Below are positions 24,099 through 34,944 of a DNA stretch of 64,000 nt, piece by piece. The translations under genes were made by a program, and so were the position numbers. The notes under the pieces are model-generated. The model worked only from the letters and a program-made list of their open reading frames with translations, ran no database searches and had not been told where the DNA came from. The DNA comes from Hansschlegelia beijingensis (lineage in GTDB: Bacteria > Pseudomonadota > Alphaproteobacteria > Rhizobiales > Methylopilaceae). The stretch spans positions 124,001 through 188,000 of the forward strand of contig NZ_JACIDR010000004.1 in the NCBI RefSeq assembly GCF_014196425.1, read 5' to 3'. Position 1 is the first letter of the stretch, and the number at the start of each line of letters is the position of its first letter.

Positions 24099-24596
24099 AT
24101 GAGCGAAACCCGCGACGATCCTGCGGCCTTCCTCGACGACGTCTCAGCCGCCGCGACCCCGGTCGCCGCGCCGGCGGACGACGGCCCGGCGCTGGCCGCC
24201 AAGGAGCTTAATTTCGAGGATCGCTACCGGGTCTGGCGCGGCAGGTCCGGCCGGCGCTACCTCGTGACCGTGATGCCGCTCGGAGAGGCGGTCGCCGTGG
24301 AGAACGGCGTCCTGCTGCTCGTCGCGCTCGACGGCGCGGGGGAGCGAAGGGTCGTCTGGGCGGGCGAGACCGGCGCGTCCTTGCCGGGCCTCGCGGTCGC
24401 GCCGGGCGCGCAGCTCGAGGCGCATGTGCATCTTCTGGCCGGCAGCGCGGGCAGGCGCGCCGAGGCTCTCGCCGATCTTTTCAACGGCGCCGAGCGCTAC
24501 TCGTCCGTGCTCACCGTCAGCGAAGCGGCCAGCCAGGCGAGGGTGGGGTCCACGACCCCGAGGCGCTCGAGCTCCCGGGCGGTGTTGACCACGTAG
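24099..24596 (+). CDS. Hypothetical protein overlapping chaC
   Basis: A 165-residue cytoplasmic protein with no recognised domain: a disordered acidic-Ala N-terminus (1-40), then a beta-rich body starting LNFEDRYRVWRGRSGRRYLV. It begins 55 bases after plsC. Its last 33 codons overlap the 3' end of the convergent chaC gene by 100 bases, and the residues there are Ser/Thr/Arg-rich and unlike the body, so the C-terminal tail may be a recent extension after loss of an earlier stop. Confidence 0.6.
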   Translation: MSETRDDPAAFLDDVSAAATPVAAPADDGPALAAKELNFEDRYRVWRGRSGRRYLVTVMPLGEAVAVENGVLLLVALDGAGERRVVWAGETGASLPGLAVAPGAQLEAHVHLLAGSAGRRAEALADLFNGAERYSSVLTVSEAASQARVGSTTPRRSSSRAVLTT

Positions 24597-25039
24597 TCCG
24601 GGTTCGGGCCCGCCAGGCCTTCGGCGCCCACGACGCGCCGCAGGGTCTCCTCCGGAGACAGCAGCCCGACATATTGCGGATGCGAGCGGTCGACCACGTA
24701 GGCCACGGCCATGACCTGGCGGCCGTCGCTCAGTTTCGCGGGCAGCATCTTTTCGACATAGACATTTGTCAGGAGCTCGCGCTCGCGGAGATAGGCCAGC
24801 GTGCCGGCCGCGCGGGCCGCCTCGACCCGGAACGCCACGCCCCGGCAGGAGCCTCCGACGTCCAGTCCAAGAACCAAGCCGGGCCGCTCCGGAGTGCCTC
24901 GATGGCGATGAGACGCGATGCAGAGCGCACGGTGATAGCCGTCGACGTCGGCGGGGCTCTGCTCCACGGCTTCGAAGCCGGGTCGCCACATAAGCGACCC
25001 GTAAGCGAATACCCAGAGGTCGACGTCTGTTCGAATCAT
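24497..25039 (-). CDS. chaC: Gamma-glutamylcyclotransferase (ChaC family)
   Basis: A 180-residue enzyme with the glycine-rich substrate loop VFAYGSLMWRPGF at residues 9-21, and the ChaC-type GVAFRVEA, AYVVDRSHPQYVGLL and NPDYVVNTARELERLGV segments. ChaC proteins cleave glutathione to 5-oxoproline and Cys-Gly in the cytoplasm. A pyroglutamyl-peptidase gene near 44.7 kb is unrelated in position. The 3' end overlaps the convergent hypothetical gene by 100 bases. Confidence 0.9.
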   Translation of the reverse strand: MIRTDVDLWVFAYGSLMWRPGFEAVEQSPADVDGYHRALCIASHRHRGTPERPGLVLGLDVGGSCRGVAFRVEAARAAGTLAYLRERELLTNVYVEKMLPAKLSDGRQVMAVAYVVDRSHPQYVGLLSPEETLRRVVGAEGLAGPNPDYVVNTARELERLGVVDPTLAWLAASLTVSTDE

Positions 25040-25137
25040 CGCGAAAGCTTGGCTAGGCGCGACGCGCGGTATTCGGGTATCAGCGCCTCCGCCTCACGGC
25101 AAGGTCAGGCGCCGCGGCGCAACAGTAAGGTGGACGC

Positions 25138-26199
25138 ATGAGCCAGTCGGATCCCGCGGTCGACCCTGTCCCGCCGCAGCCCCCTCGGTCGCGTTGGCCG
25201 ATCTTTCTGCCGTTTACGCTGCTGCTGATCGGCGCCGCGGCGTGGTCCGGCTTCTGGTTCTACGCCGCGCGCCAGGCCGACGACGCGATCGCGGACGCGC
25301 TGCGGCGGGAGGCGGCTCACGGCCGCATCTACGCCTGCGCCGATCGTCGCATCGTGGGGTTTCCGTTCCGCGTGGAGATGATCTGCGACCGGCTGACGGT
25401 GACCGTGCCGGCGGACGGCGGCCCCGTGGTCGCGACCGCTCCGAAGTTCATGGCCGTCGCGCAGGTCTATGATCCGAAGCGACTGATCGGCGAACTGACC
25501 GGCCCGGTTCAGATCACCGACGGGGCGGGCGGGCGGTCAGAGCTGAGCTTCGCCCTCGCGCAGGCGAGCATGATGATCGCCGACAAGCGGCTCGAGCGGA
25601 CCTCCATCGTGCTGACGGAGCCGCGGCTGTCCGCCGGCGACGACGAGTTCGTCGCCGCCAAGGAGCTCCAGGTGCATGTCCGGCGCGCGCCCGGGCAGAA
25701 GCCCGAGGGAACCTATGATTTCGCCGTGAAGCTCGATCAGGCGACCTCCCCGCTGCTCGACCTCGTGCCGATCGGGTCGGGGCCCGTGTTCGTGGAGATC
25801 CAGGCGGAGGCCCGCGGCCTCGACGATCTGAGGCCGCGGCCGACGTCGGAGCGCCTGAGGGACTTCGCGGCCGCCGGCGGGCGCGTGCACGTGGCGCTCG
25901 CCCGGATCGCGCGGGGCGAGGTCGCGGCCGAAGCCCGCGGCGATCTCGGCCTCGACGCGGAAGGTCGGATCAGCGGCGGCGGCGACGTCGTCGCGCGCGG
26001 CGTCGACAGTCTGGTGAAGAGCCTTCTGGGCGAAGGCAAGAAGACCGGCCTGGCGTCTCTGCTCGGGATCGGCGCGCAGATGCTCGGCGCCCCGGCGGAG
26101 CTCAACGGGGCGCCGGCCACGAGCTACCGCGTCAGGATCGACCGCGGAAAGGTCGAGATCGGGCCGATCAGGGTCTACAAGCTGCCGCCGGTGTTCTGA
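25138..26199 (+). CDS. DUF2125 family envelope protein
   Basis: A 353-residue protein with one N-terminal transmembrane helix (about 23-45) and a large exported domain with the DUF2125 pattern: CADRRIVGFPFRVEMICD, GPVVATAPKFMAVAQVYDP and the C-terminal GAPATSYRVRIDRGKVEIGPIRVYKLPPVF. The family is restricted mainly to alphaproteobacteria and has no defined function; the fold may be AsmA-like. Convergent with metX across 20 bases. Confidence 0.82.
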   Translation: MSQSDPAVDPVPPQPPRSRWPIFLPFTLLLIGAAAWSGFWFYAARQADDAIADALRREAAHGRIYACADRRIVGFPFRVEMICDRLTVTVPADGGPVVATAPKFMAVAQVYDPKRLIGELTGPVQITDGAGGRSELSFALAQASMMIADKRLERTSIVLTEPRLSAGDDEFVAAKELQVHVRRAPGQKPEGTYDFAVKLDQATSPLLDLVPIGSGPVFVEIQAEARGLDDLRPRPTSERLRDFAAAGGRVHVALARIARGEVAAEARGDLGLDAEGRISGGGDVVARGVDSLVKSLLGEGKKTGLASLLGIGAQMLGAPAELNGAPATSYRVRIDRGKVEIGPIRVYKLPPVF

Positions 26200-26219
26200 T
26201 CGCGCGGGTCGAGCCCGGC

Positions 26220-27404
26220 TCAGCCCGCCTCCGGCAGGCCGCGCACCTTGGCGGCGGCGTCGATGAAGCCCTTGGTGGTCGCGAACAGTTCCGGCACGTC
26301 GAGCAGGAACGCGTCATGACCCTTGTCGGTCTCGATCTCCACGAAGCTGACATTCGCGGCCGCCGCGTTCAGCGCGTGCACGATCTGGCGTGAGCCCTCC
26401 GTCGGGAACAGCCAATCGGAGGTGAAGGACACCACGCAGAAGCGCGTCCTGGTGCCAAGGAAGGCGCTGGCGAGCGAGCCGCCATGGTCCGCGGCGAGGT
26501 CGAAATAGTCCATCGCGCGCGTCACGTAGAGATAGCTGTTGGCGTCGAACCGCTCCACGAAGCTCGCGCCCTGGTGGCGCAAATAGCTCTCGATCTGGAA
26601 GTCCGCGTCGAATCCGAAGGTCCGGCTGTCGCGGTCCTGAAGGTTGCGCCCGAACTTCCGCTGCAGCGCGGGCTCCGACAGATAGGTGATGTGCGCGGCC
26701 ATGCGGGCCACGGCCAGTCCCTTGCGGGGCACGGTGCCCTCGAGCAGGTAGCGGCCCGCGCGCCAGTCGGGATCGGCGGTGATCGCCTGCCGGCCGACCT
26801 CGTCGAAGGCGATGTTCTGGGCCGAGTGCTTGGCCGCGCTCGCGATCGGCACCGCGGCGAACACCCGGTCCGGATGGCGGGCCGCCCATTGCAGCACCTG
26901 CATGCCGCCCATCGAGCCTCCGACCACGCAGAACAGGTCGGGGATCCCCAGATGGTCGATCAGCATCGCCTGGGCGTCGACCATGTCGCGGATGGTCACG
27001 ACCGGGAGGTCGAGGCCATAGGGCTCGCCGGTCGCGGGATTGGTCGACGCCGGGCCGGTGGTCCCCATGCAGCCGCCGACGACGTTCGACGAGATGACGA
27101 AGAAGCGGTTGGTGTCGATCGGCAGGCCGGGCCCGATCATGGTCGACCACCAGCCGGGCTTGCCCGTCACCGGATGGACGTTCGCCGCGTGCTGGTCGGC
27201 CGTCAGCGCATGGCACACCAGGACCGCGTTGCTGCGATCGGCGTTGAGCTCGCCATAGGTCTGGTAGGCGATCCGCAGAGGCGCGAGCGTCGCGCCGGAC
27301 TCGAGCTTGAGCGGCCTGGAGATCTCGGCCACGAGCGAGCGCGGCGAGTCCGCCTCGCGCCGCGCCGACGCATTCACCGAGAGTTCGATCGTCGCCTGGT
27401 TCAT
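26220..27404 (-). CDS. metX: Homoserine O-acetyltransferase
   Basis: A 394-residue alpha/beta-hydrolase acyltransferase. The triad is visible: nucleophile Ser in [12 protein letters not shown], Asp in SFTSDWLFP and His in DKGHDAF. It makes O-acetylhomoserine (some homologs O-succinyl) for methionine synthesis by direct sulfhydrylation. metW, which often follows metX in related bacteria, is not adjacent; the neighbour is a convergent DUF2125 gene. The leader has a 7-bp stem CTTCACC/GGTGAAG at 27427-27453 but no SAM-II signature. Confidence 0.93.
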   Translation of the reverse strand: MNQATIELSVNASARREADSPRSLVAEISRPLKLESGATLAPLRIAYQTYGELNADRSNAVLVCHALTADQHAANVHPVTGKPGWWSTMIGPGLPIDTNRFFVISSNVVGGCMGTTGPASTNPATGEPYGLDLPVVTIRDMVDAQAMLIDHLGIPDLFCVVGGSMGGMQVLQWAARHPDRVFAAVPIASAAKHSAQNIAFDEVGRQAITADPDWRAGRYLLEGTVPRKGLAVARMAAHITYLSEPALQRKFGRNLQDRDSRTFGFDADFQIESYLRHQGASFVERFDANSYLYVTRAMDYFDLAADHGGSLASAFLGTRTRFCVVSFTSDWLFPTEGSRQIVHALNAAAANVSFVEIETDKGHDAFLLDVPELFATTKGFIDAAAKVRGLPEAG

Positions 27405-27487
27405 CGCCTCGAGGGGGCCCGTCGCCCTTCACCAATCGGACCGAAGGGTGAAGCCCTCCGGAGCGGCGCTGTCAACTTCGTCCGCCG

Positions 27488-28401
27488 TCAGGGCGCGTTG
27501 AGGACCGCGGCGCAGGCCCCGGGCATCTTGCCGACCGTGAAAGGCGGCAGCGGCTTCGTGGGCTGCGGCGCGGGCCTCGGGTTCAGGACGGCGTCGGTGA
27601 ACCAGTAGTCGAGCTCACGGCCGCAACCCTCGCCCGGCGTCACGTCTCGCTGCGGGCGGCACGAGCTTTCGCCGGGCGAGCAGCCGAGCCGCACATGCAT
27701 GTGGTAGTCGTGGCCCCTGTTCGGCCTGACCTTCTGGAGCCATGAGCGGTCCCCGCGCGCCTGCCGGCAGACCGCCTTCTTGATCGCGGGGTTGACCAGC
27801 ACCCGCTCCACTTCCGGGTCGCTCGCTGCGGCCTTGATCACCTGCAGCGTGTCGGGGGTCCAGTAGCCGTTCACGTCGAGCTTGTCGTCCGACACGACCA
27901 CCGTCGACATGATGGTCTCGCGCTGCGCCATGCTGATGACCTGAGCCGGCATCTGGCGCAGCCAGACGTCGACGTCGAGCCCGATCTGATGGGAGGCGTG
28001 GCCGCCCAGCATCGGGCCGCCGCGCGGCTGCGACATGTCGCCGATCAGCAGGCCCGCCCAGGACGTCTGCGAGGCGACGCGCCGGGAGAAGCGCTCGACG
28101 AAGGTCACGAGCTTCCGGCGCCCGTAGAAGCGGTTTCGGCCGGGCCGCATGACCTGCCAGGTGGGGCCGGTGAGCGGCAGCGCCACGCCGCCCGCGAGGC
28201 AGCCGTTCGAGTAGAAGCCGATCGAACGGTCCGGCCCCTCGCTCGGACGCGTCACGCGGCCGAACAGCTCCTTGGCCGGAGTCTGGGCGGTGACGGCGGC
28301 GAGTGGGGGAAGCTGAAACCCGGATGGCCGGATGTCCTGCGCGCGGGCGGCCGTGACCATCGCCGCGAGCGCGCCCGCCAGTACGATGGCCGCGGCGAAC
28401 C

Positions 28402-28405
<4 letters not shown>
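27488..28405 (-). CDS. mepA: Penicillin-insensitive murein endopeptidase
   Basis: A 305-residue LAS-type zinc metallopeptidase with signal peptide ([22 protein letters not shown]). Zinc ligands lie in [15 protein letters not shown] and in [10 protein letters not shown]; cysteines through the mature protein probably form disulfides. It cuts D-Ala-meso-DAP crosslinks in the periplasm. Start at 28405 overlaps the gshB stop (ATGA), making mepA the last gene of the rsmI-yraN-gshB-mepA group. Confidence 0.9.
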
Positions 28406-29346
<941 letters not shown>

Positions 29347-29363
29347 GACTGATCCCGCGACTG

Positions 29364-29729
29364 CTACAGGCCGAAGGCGTTCGGCATGTGCCTCGGAAGC
29401 CGGCGTGGCGCGACGAGCACCACGTCGAAGGTGACGAGATATCCCGCATAAGCGGGGCGGCGCGCAAGGAAGCTCTCAGCGGCCCGGCGAATCCGCGCCT
29501 GCTGACGGCGCGTTACGGCCTCGCTCGCCGAGTGGAAGTCGGCGCGCGCCTTGACCTCGACGAAGGCGAGGGTGCGACCGCGCGCCGCGATGACGTCCAC
29601 CTCGCCCGGCCCTTCGGAGAAGCGCCGCGCGAGAATCTTCCAGCCTTTCAGGCGCAGCAGCCACACCGCGGCCGTCTCGGCCTTGAGCCCGAGACGAAAC
29701 GCGCGTGTCCGGGCCTGGGCGCCGGGCAA
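29364..29729 (-). CDS. yraN: YraN family protein (UPF0102), putative endonuclease
   Basis: A 121-residue nuclease-fold protein: [17 protein letters not shown], then the PD-(D/E)XK-like motif [21 protein letters not shown]. The family is universal next to rsmI in many bacteria, but the cellular task is not established. Two bases separate it from the rsmI stop, so translation is probably coupled. Confidence 0.9.
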   Translation of the reverse strand: MPGAQARTRAFRLGLKAETAAVWLLRLKGWKILARRFSEGPGEVDVIAARGRTLAFVEVKARADFHSASEAVTRRQQARIRRAAESFLARRPAYAGYLVTFDVVLVAPRRLPRHMPNAFGL

Positions 29730-29731
29730 GG

Positions 29732-30664
29732 CTAGCCGCCCGCCTTGATCTCGAGCGCGCGGGCGTAGACCTCGCGGCGCGGCAGCCCGGTGGCGGAGGC
29801 GACCTCGGCGACCGCCTCCTTCACCGAGGCGCCGGCGAGCGCCTGGCGGAGGAGCCCGTCAAGGTCCTCCTCCGACGCTTCGGCGGCCTCGGCCGGCGCG
29901 ACCACCAGCACGATCTCGCCCTTGGGATCTGGCTCGTCGGCGAGCACGGCCGCAAGCTCGGGCAGCGTTCCCCGCCGCACCTCCTCGAACCGCTTGGTGA
30001 GCTCGCGCGCCAGCGCCGCCTCGCGGGGGCCCAGCACGTCCGCCAGATCCGCCAAGGCGGCCGCGACCCGCGGTCCGCTCTCGAACAGCACCAGCGTGCC
30101 GGGTATGCGCGCGAGCTCCGCCGCCCGCGCCCGCCGCGCATGCGACTTGGGCGGAAGGAAACCCTCGAAGAAGAAGCGGTCGCTCGGCAGGCCGGAGAGC
30201 ACCAGCGCGGTGAGCACCGCCGACGCGCCCGGCGCCGCTGTGACGAAGCCGCCGGCGCCGATCAGGTCGCGCACCAGCTTGAACCCGGGGTCGGAGACGA
30301 GCGGCGTGCCGGCGTCGCTGACCAGCGCGATGCGTTCGCCCTGATCGATCCGGGCCAGAACCTTCGGCCGCATCTCCGCCGCGTTATGCTCATGGTAGGC
30401 GGCGAGCGGGGCCGAGATGCCGTAATGGCTCGTCAGCTTGCGCGTGACGCGCGTGTCCTCGCACAGGATGAGGTCTGCGGCCGCCAGCGTCTCGAGGGCG
30501 CGCAGGGTCACGTCTCCGAGGTTCCCGATCGGGGTCGCGACCACGTGCAGGCCGGGCTGCAGCGCTCTCGCGGTCAGGCGCTGCCCGGCGAGCAGGTAGC
30601 TCCGCCCCGCGTCTTGGGCGAGGGTGGTATCTGGATGGCTATCCTGCCGCTCGGGCCTTGGCAT
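29732..30664 (-). CDS. rsmI: 16S rRNA (cytidine(1402)-2'-O)-methyltransferase
   Basis: A 310-residue SAM-dependent methyltransferase of the tetrapyrrole-methylase fold: VVATPIGNLGDVTLRALETL, LCEDTRVTRKL, ALVSDAGTPLVSDPG and GASAVLTALVLSGL. It methylates the ribose of C1402 in 16S rRNA, fine-tuning the P site. It heads the rsmI-yraN-gshB-mepA group and is divergent from the lipoprotein gene, the same pairing as yraL/yraM in enterobacteria. Confidence 0.94.
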   Translation of the reverse strand: MPRPERQDSHPDTTLAQDAGRSYLLAGQRLTARALQPGLHVVATPIGNLGDVTLRALETLAAADLILCEDTRVTRKLTSHYGISAPLAAYHEHNAAEMRPKVLARIDQGERIALVSDAGTPLVSDPGFKLVRDLIGAGGFVTAAPGASAVLTALVLSGLPSDRFFFEGFLPPKSHARRARAAELARIPGTLVLFESGPRVAAALADLADVLGPREAALARELTKRFEEVRRGTLPELAAVLADEPDPKGEIVLVVAPAEAAEASEEDLDGLLRQALAGASVKEAVAEVASATGLPRREVYARALEIKAGG

Positions 30665-30780
30665 CGCGTCACTCGTCAGGTACGGAGGTCGAAGTCTATC
30701 GGGGGCGTGCGCCGGCGGAAAGCAGCGCCTCCTTGCGGATCATCGGGGCGAGCGGCGCGGGCAGTGGGGAGCCTGCCCGG

Positions 30781-32028
30781 ATGGCGGTGATGACGATGAC
30801 TTTCCACATGCGCGCCCTCCAGCGCGCGACTTTCGTCGTCGCGACGGCGCTGGCGCTATCCGCCTGCAGCGGCGACGGCGGCGGACCCGGCGAGGCCGCG
30901 CTCGATCCTGCTCAGGGCGTGCCGACCCCGCAGGTCGAGAGCAAGCCGCTCGGAGAGATCGTCGGCCAGGGCTCCGTGAAGGTCGCGCTCGTCCTGCCCA
31001 CCAGCGCCTCCGGCAATGCGGGGCTTGCGGCGCAGTCGATGCGCAACGCGGCCGAACTGGCGCTCACGGAATTCAACACGCCGGACATCCAGCTCGTCGT
31101 GAAGGACGACGCCGGCAATGCGCAGGGCGCGCAGGCGGCCGTCCAGGCCGCCACCGACGAGGGCGCAAAGCTGGTCATCGGTCCGCTGTTCGCCCACTCG
31201 GTGGCCGCCGCGGCGCGCGTGGCGAAGCCGCAGGGCGTTCCGATCCTGGCGTTCTCGACCGACGCGAACGTCGCGGCGCCGGGCGTCTATCTGCTGAGCT
31301 TCATGCCTGAATCCGACGTCCAGCGGATCGTCAGCTACGCCGTTTCCAAGGGCAAACGCTCCTTCGCCGCGCTGCTGCCGGAAACCGGCTACGGCTCCGT
31401 GGTCGAGGCGGCGTTCCAGCAGGCCGTCGCCAAGGCGGGCGGACGGGTCGTCGGGCTGGAGCATTACCCGGCCGACCGGGGCAAGATGGCGGAGCCGGTG
31501 GCCCGGCTCGCTGAATCTCTGCCCCAGGCGGACGCCTTGTTCATCCCCGACACGGCCGACAATGTGCAGACGATCGTGGGCGTGCTCGCCACCAACGGGG
31601 TGAACCTCAAGAGGCTGCAGCTTCTCGGAACCGGCCTCTGGGATGATCCGGCGCTCACTCGTGACGCGAGCCTCGCCGGGGCATGGTTCGCGGCGCCGGA
31701 CGATTCCGGTTTTCGCTCCTTCGCCCAGCGCTACAAGGCGAAGTACGGCTCCGATCCGGTGCGCACCGCCTCGCTCGCCTATGACGCGACGTCCCTCGTG
31801 GCGGCGCTGGTGAAGACGCAGGGGCCGGGGGCGCTGACCAGCGAGACCTTTGCGAACCCCTCCGGCTTCAAGGGCGTCGACGGCACCTTCCGGTTCCGGG
31901 CGGACGGCGGAAGCGAGCGGGCGCTTGCGGTCTTCCAGATCGATCCGGGCGGGGCCCGGGTGATCAGCCCCGCGCCGTCGAGCTTCGGCGGACAGACCGC
32001 GCAGGCGTCGGCGGCTCCCGCCGACTAG
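30781..32028 (+). CDS. Penicillin-binding-protein activator, LppC/LpoA-like lipoprotein
   Basis: About 415 residues. The N-terminus is a lipoprotein signal with lipobox LSAC, and the mature part is a periplasmic-binding fold (KVALVLPTSASGNAGLAAQSMRNAAELAL ... KLVIGPLFAHSVAAAARVA). It corresponds to the C-terminal domain of LpoA, which activates PBP1A, but lacks the LpoA TPR N-domain, as is normal in alphaproteobacteria. ATG 30781 has GGGGAG 10 bases upstream; the frame is open to 30658 but the extra residues would precede the signal. Divergent from rsmI. Confidence 0.85.
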   Translation: MAVMTMTFHMRALQRATFVVATALALSACSGDGGGPGEAALDPAQGVPTPQVESKPLGEIVGQGSVKVALVLPTSASGNAGLAAQSMRNAAELALTEFNTPDIQLVVKDDAGNAQGAQAAVQAATDEGAKLVIGPLFAHSVAAAARVAKPQGVPILAFSTDANVAAPGVYLLSFMPESDVQRIVSYAVSKGKRSFAALLPETGYGSVVEAAFQQAVAKAGGRVVGLEHYPADRGKMAEPVARLAESLPQADALFIPDTADNVQTIVGVLATNGVNLKRLQLLGTGLWDDPALTRDASLAGAWFAAPDDSGFRSFAQRYKAKYGSDPVRTASLAYDATSLVAALVKTQGPGALTSETFANPSGFKGVDGTFRFRADGGSERALAVFQIDPGGARVISPAPSSFGGQTAQASAAPAD

Positions 32029-32032
32029 CGCT

Positions 32033-33112
32033 TCACCAGATCCGGGTGACGGTGAACCCCGCCCGCCGGATCAACTCGACCATCCCGTAGTCGCCCGGCA
32101 GGTGCAAAGCGCCGACGGCGACGAAGGCGCGCCCGCCGCTGAAGATCGGCAGCGCGCGCTGGAGCATGGTCAGGTTGCGGCGCGTGATGAACGCCGAGAT
32201 GAACTCGGCGTAGCCGTCGATATCGAACACGCCGGCCCAGGCCGGTCCCCGCATCGCCAGCAGGTACCCGATGCGCCGCGTCGAGTAGAGGCCGGTGATC
32301 GTGCTCTCCATGTCCTCCGGTTTCAGGCGCTTGACGGCGGTGTCGCGCAGCATGCGCAGCGCCACGTCGTCAGGGATCGAGGCCAGCGCGTCGACCTGCT
32401 CCACCGGGCTCTCCAGTCCCAGCAACGTCGAGCCCTGCTCCAGCGCGAGGCGCTCGATCCGCGCGTCGGCGGTCTCGGTGTCCGTGCCTGCCCGGGGGTT
32501 GGCGGCGCAGTTCGACCTTGAGACCGTGAGCGCGAGATACCAGGGCTGCAGCTGATCGGCGACCGCGGGCGGAATGCCCGCGACCGATACGCGCCGCTCG
32601 ACCTCCCGGCGGGTGTCCTCGGGCAACCCCGACAGCGCGGCGCCCTGCGGCCGGAACGACCTGTTGGCGACCAGCCGGCGGAGCTCGGCCGCCACCCGTC
32701 GCGTGCTCGCGCCGGGCAGTTCCGTCGCCACGACCGAGGAGCGGCCGAGCGCCCGCAGCACGAGATTGTCGAAGCTTTTGGCGGCGGGCTCGCTCGAGTG
32801 CATCGTGCCGAACAGGTACGAGACCTTCCCGGCGCGGCTCTCGATGCGCCAGAGCAGGCCCTGCCCGTTGGCGATCGCCCGGGCGCTGTTCTCGAATTTC
32901 TCGAAGCCCGGCGGGTCGCTCATCTTGAGCGCCTGGACCAGATCGATCCCGCCGCACGGGTCGGGGCGGCCGGAGGCGTCCGGGGAAGGCGGCTTTGCGC
33001 CGGCGTCTTCGGCGCGGAGCGGCGATGCGGCGAGCAGGAGAAAAACGACAGACGCCAGCGCGCTCAGCCCCGCCGCCGCCGTGCCCCGCCTCGCATCCGC
33101 CGAACGCGCCAT
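32033..33112 (-). CDS. TraB/GumN family protein
   Basis: A 359-residue secreted or lipid-tethered-free periplasmic protein with a signal peptide (about 1-35, ending SPLRA-EDAG). The TraB/GumN marks are the GTMHSS motif after VSYLFG near residue 100 and the C-terminal VGALHLPGDYGMVELIRRAGF. The fold is related to Tiki-type metalloproteases, in which these GxxH motifs bind metal; activity is not shown for bacterial members. Convergent with the LppC-like gene, 4 bases apart. Confidence 0.85.
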   Translation of the reverse strand: MARSADARRGTAAAGLSALASVVFLLLAASPLRAEDAGAKPPSPDASGRPDPCGGIDLVQALKMSDPPGFEKFENSARAIANGQGLLWRIESRAGKVSYLFGTMHSSEPAAKSFDNLVLRALGRSSVVATELPGASTRRVAAELRRLVANRSFRPQGAALSGLPEDTRREVERRVSVAGIPPAVADQLQPWYLALTVSRSNCAANPRAGTDTETADARIERLALEQGSTLLGLESPVEQVDALASIPDDVALRMLRDTAVKRLKPEDMESTITGLYSTRRIGYLLAMRGPAWAGVFDIDGYAEFISAFITRRNLTMLQRALPIFSGGRAFVAVGALHLPGDYGMVELIRRAGFTVTRIW

Positions 33113-33198
33113 AGATCAAAGATGGCGGCGTCCGCTTCGCGGACCAATCACATATTTCTGATGCCTATCGTCGCGGCCCGCTGGATCGGGCGCCGCGC

Positions 33199-33840
33199 CT
33201 ATTGCGCCTGCGGGGCCAGCGGGCGGGCGAGATCCCGGATCGAGGCGATCGTCGAGTCGGCGTTCATCTCGTAGATGATCGGCGCGCCCGTGAAGAGCTC
33301 ACGCTCGAGCAGCGCGTCCGGCGAGAGCCGTTCGAGTGTCATGATCAGCGCGCGCAGCGAGTTGCCGTGGGCCGTGACCAGAGTGGTCTCGCCGCGCAGC
33401 ACGTGAGGCAGGATCTCGCGGACGAAATAGGGGAGGGTGCGGGCGACCGTGTCGCGCAGGCTTTCGCCGCCGGGAGGCGCGACGTCGTAGGAGCGCCGCC
33501 ACAGCAGCACCCGTCCGTCTCCCCAAGTCTTGCGCGCGTCGTCCTTGTTGAGGCCGGTCAGTTCGCCATAGTCGCGCTCGTTGAGCGCCTCATCCTCAAT
33601 CGTCTTCAGCCCGCGTTGCCCTAGCTCCTCCAGAATGAGCTGATTGGTGCGCTGGGCGCGCCGCAGCTTCGACGTGAAGGCGATGTCGAACCGGAGCCCT
33701 TCCGCCTTGAGGCGGCGGCCGGCCTCCCTCGCTTCCTCAAGGCCCCGCTCCGTAAGCTCCGGGTCCTTCCACCCGGTGAAGAGGTTCTTGAGGTTCCACT
33801 CGCTCTGGCCGTGACGGACGAGGACGAGGCGACGATCCAT
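33199..33840 (-). CDS. gpmA: 2,3-bisphosphoglycerate-dependent phosphoglycerate mutase
   Basis: A 213-residue histidine phosphatase-fold glycolytic enzyme. The phosphorylated His lies in [25 protein letters not shown] and [29 protein letters not shown] and the second catalytic His in [11 protein letters not shown] are all present. It interconverts 3- and 2-phosphoglycerate. The gene lies 82 bases downstream of dapB and may share its transcript. Confidence 0.94.
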   Translation of the reverse strand: MDRRLVLVRHGQSEWNLKNLFTGWKDPELTERGLEEAREAGRRLKAEGLRFDIAFTSKLRRAQRTNQLILEELGQRGLKTIEDEALNERDYGELTGLNKDDARKTWGDGRVLLWRRSYDVAPPGGESLRDTVARTLPYFVREILPHVLRGETTLVTAHGNSLRALIMTLERLSPDALLERELFTGAPIIYEMNADSTIASIRDLARPLAPQAQ

Positions 33841-33922
33841 ACGCAGAGCTCCAGAAGCGGCGCCGCGACGGCGGCAGCGATCCCTTATCGCAGGCGCCGC
33901 CGGATTGCACCGGAGGTTTTGC

Positions 33923-34738
33923 TCAGGCGGACGGCAGCCCGAGCACGTCGGCCATCGAATAGTGCCCAGGTTTGCGGCGGAAACCCCACAGGGCCGCCTT
34001 TACGGCGCCGCGGGCGAAAATCATGCGGTCTTCCGCACGGTGGCTGAGTTCGACGCGCTCGCCTGCGCCGGCGAAGATCACCGTGTGGTCGCCGACCACG
34101 GTGCCCCCGCGGAGCGTCGCGAAGCCGATCGAGCCCTCCGGACGCGGCCCCGTATGGCCGTCACGCGAACGGACCGAGTTTTCCTCGAGGGAGAGCCCGC
34201 GGCCTGCCGCCGCCGCCTCGCCCAGGAGCAGGGCGGTGCCGGACGGGGCGTCGACCTTCGCCCGGTGATGCATCTCGAGCACCTCGATGTCCCAGTCCGG
34301 GCCGAGCGCGCTCGCGGCCTGACGGACCAGCGCGGCGAGAAGGTTGACGCCGAGGCTCATATTCCCGGAGCGGACGATCACGGCGTGCCGCGCCGCGGCG
34401 TCCAGCCGCTGCAGATGCGACTCGGCGAGGCCGGTGGTGCCGATGACGTGGACGATTCGCCCCTGCGCGGCGAGTTCGGACAGCGCGACAGTCGCGTCAG
34501 GCGTGGTGAAGTCGAGCGCCCCATCGGCCGCCGCCACGAGCGGCAGCGGGTCGTCCGTCACGGCGACCCCAAGCGGGCCGACGCCTGCGAGTTCGCCGGC
34601 GTCGCGCCCGATCGCGTCCGAGCCGGCCCGTTCGAACGCGCCGGCGAGCGCCACGCCGTCATTCTCCGAGATGGCCCGGACCAGCGCGCGGCCCATTCGG
34701 CCGGCCGCTCCGGCGACGATCAGGCGCATGGCTGTCAT
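33923..34738 (-). CDS. dapB: 4-hydroxy-tetrahydrodipicolinate reductase
   Basis: A 271-residue reductase of the lysine/DAP pathway: nucleotide motif [29 protein letters not shown] and the substrate motif [16 protein letters not shown]. It uses NAD(P)H to reduce the dapA product toward tetrahydrodipicolinate. ATG 34738 is chosen because GGAG stands 7 bases upstream; a second in-frame ATG follows three codons later. Confidence 0.95.
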   Translation of the reverse strand: MTAMRLIVAGAAGRMGRALVRAISENDGVALAGAFERAGSDAIGRDAGELAGVGPLGVAVTDDPLPLVAAADGALDFTTPDATVALSELAAQGRIVHVIGTTGLAESHLQRLDAAARHAVIVRSGNMSLGVNLLAALVRQAASALGPDWDIEVLEMHHRAKVDAPSGTALLLGEAAAAGRGLSLEENSVRSRDGHTGPRPEGSIGFATLRGGTVVGDHTVIFAGAGERVELSHRAEDRMIFARGAVKAALWGFRRKPGHYSMADVLGLPSA

Positions 34739-34944
34739 GGGGGAACTCCAGGCGGTGTCGGCGTGCGCTTGGGCTATATCAGCGGCGCACCCCCTCAGGA
34801 AGCCAGCCCCGGCTCGGTTGATGCAGGACAAGGCGCCGGCGCCGCGTCCACAGCCATTTTCTTGCGGCCATCTGTCGCTTTCCCGGCTTCAGAACGGGAC
34901 ATTTGGGCCTAGAATGATTATCAAGTGCGCGGGAAGAGACGCCA

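Noticed and set aside
27405-27487. SAM-II riboswitch ahead of metX
   Set aside because: metX leaders in alphaproteobacteria often carry one, but the conserved SAM-II core sequences are absent; only a 7-bp stem is present.
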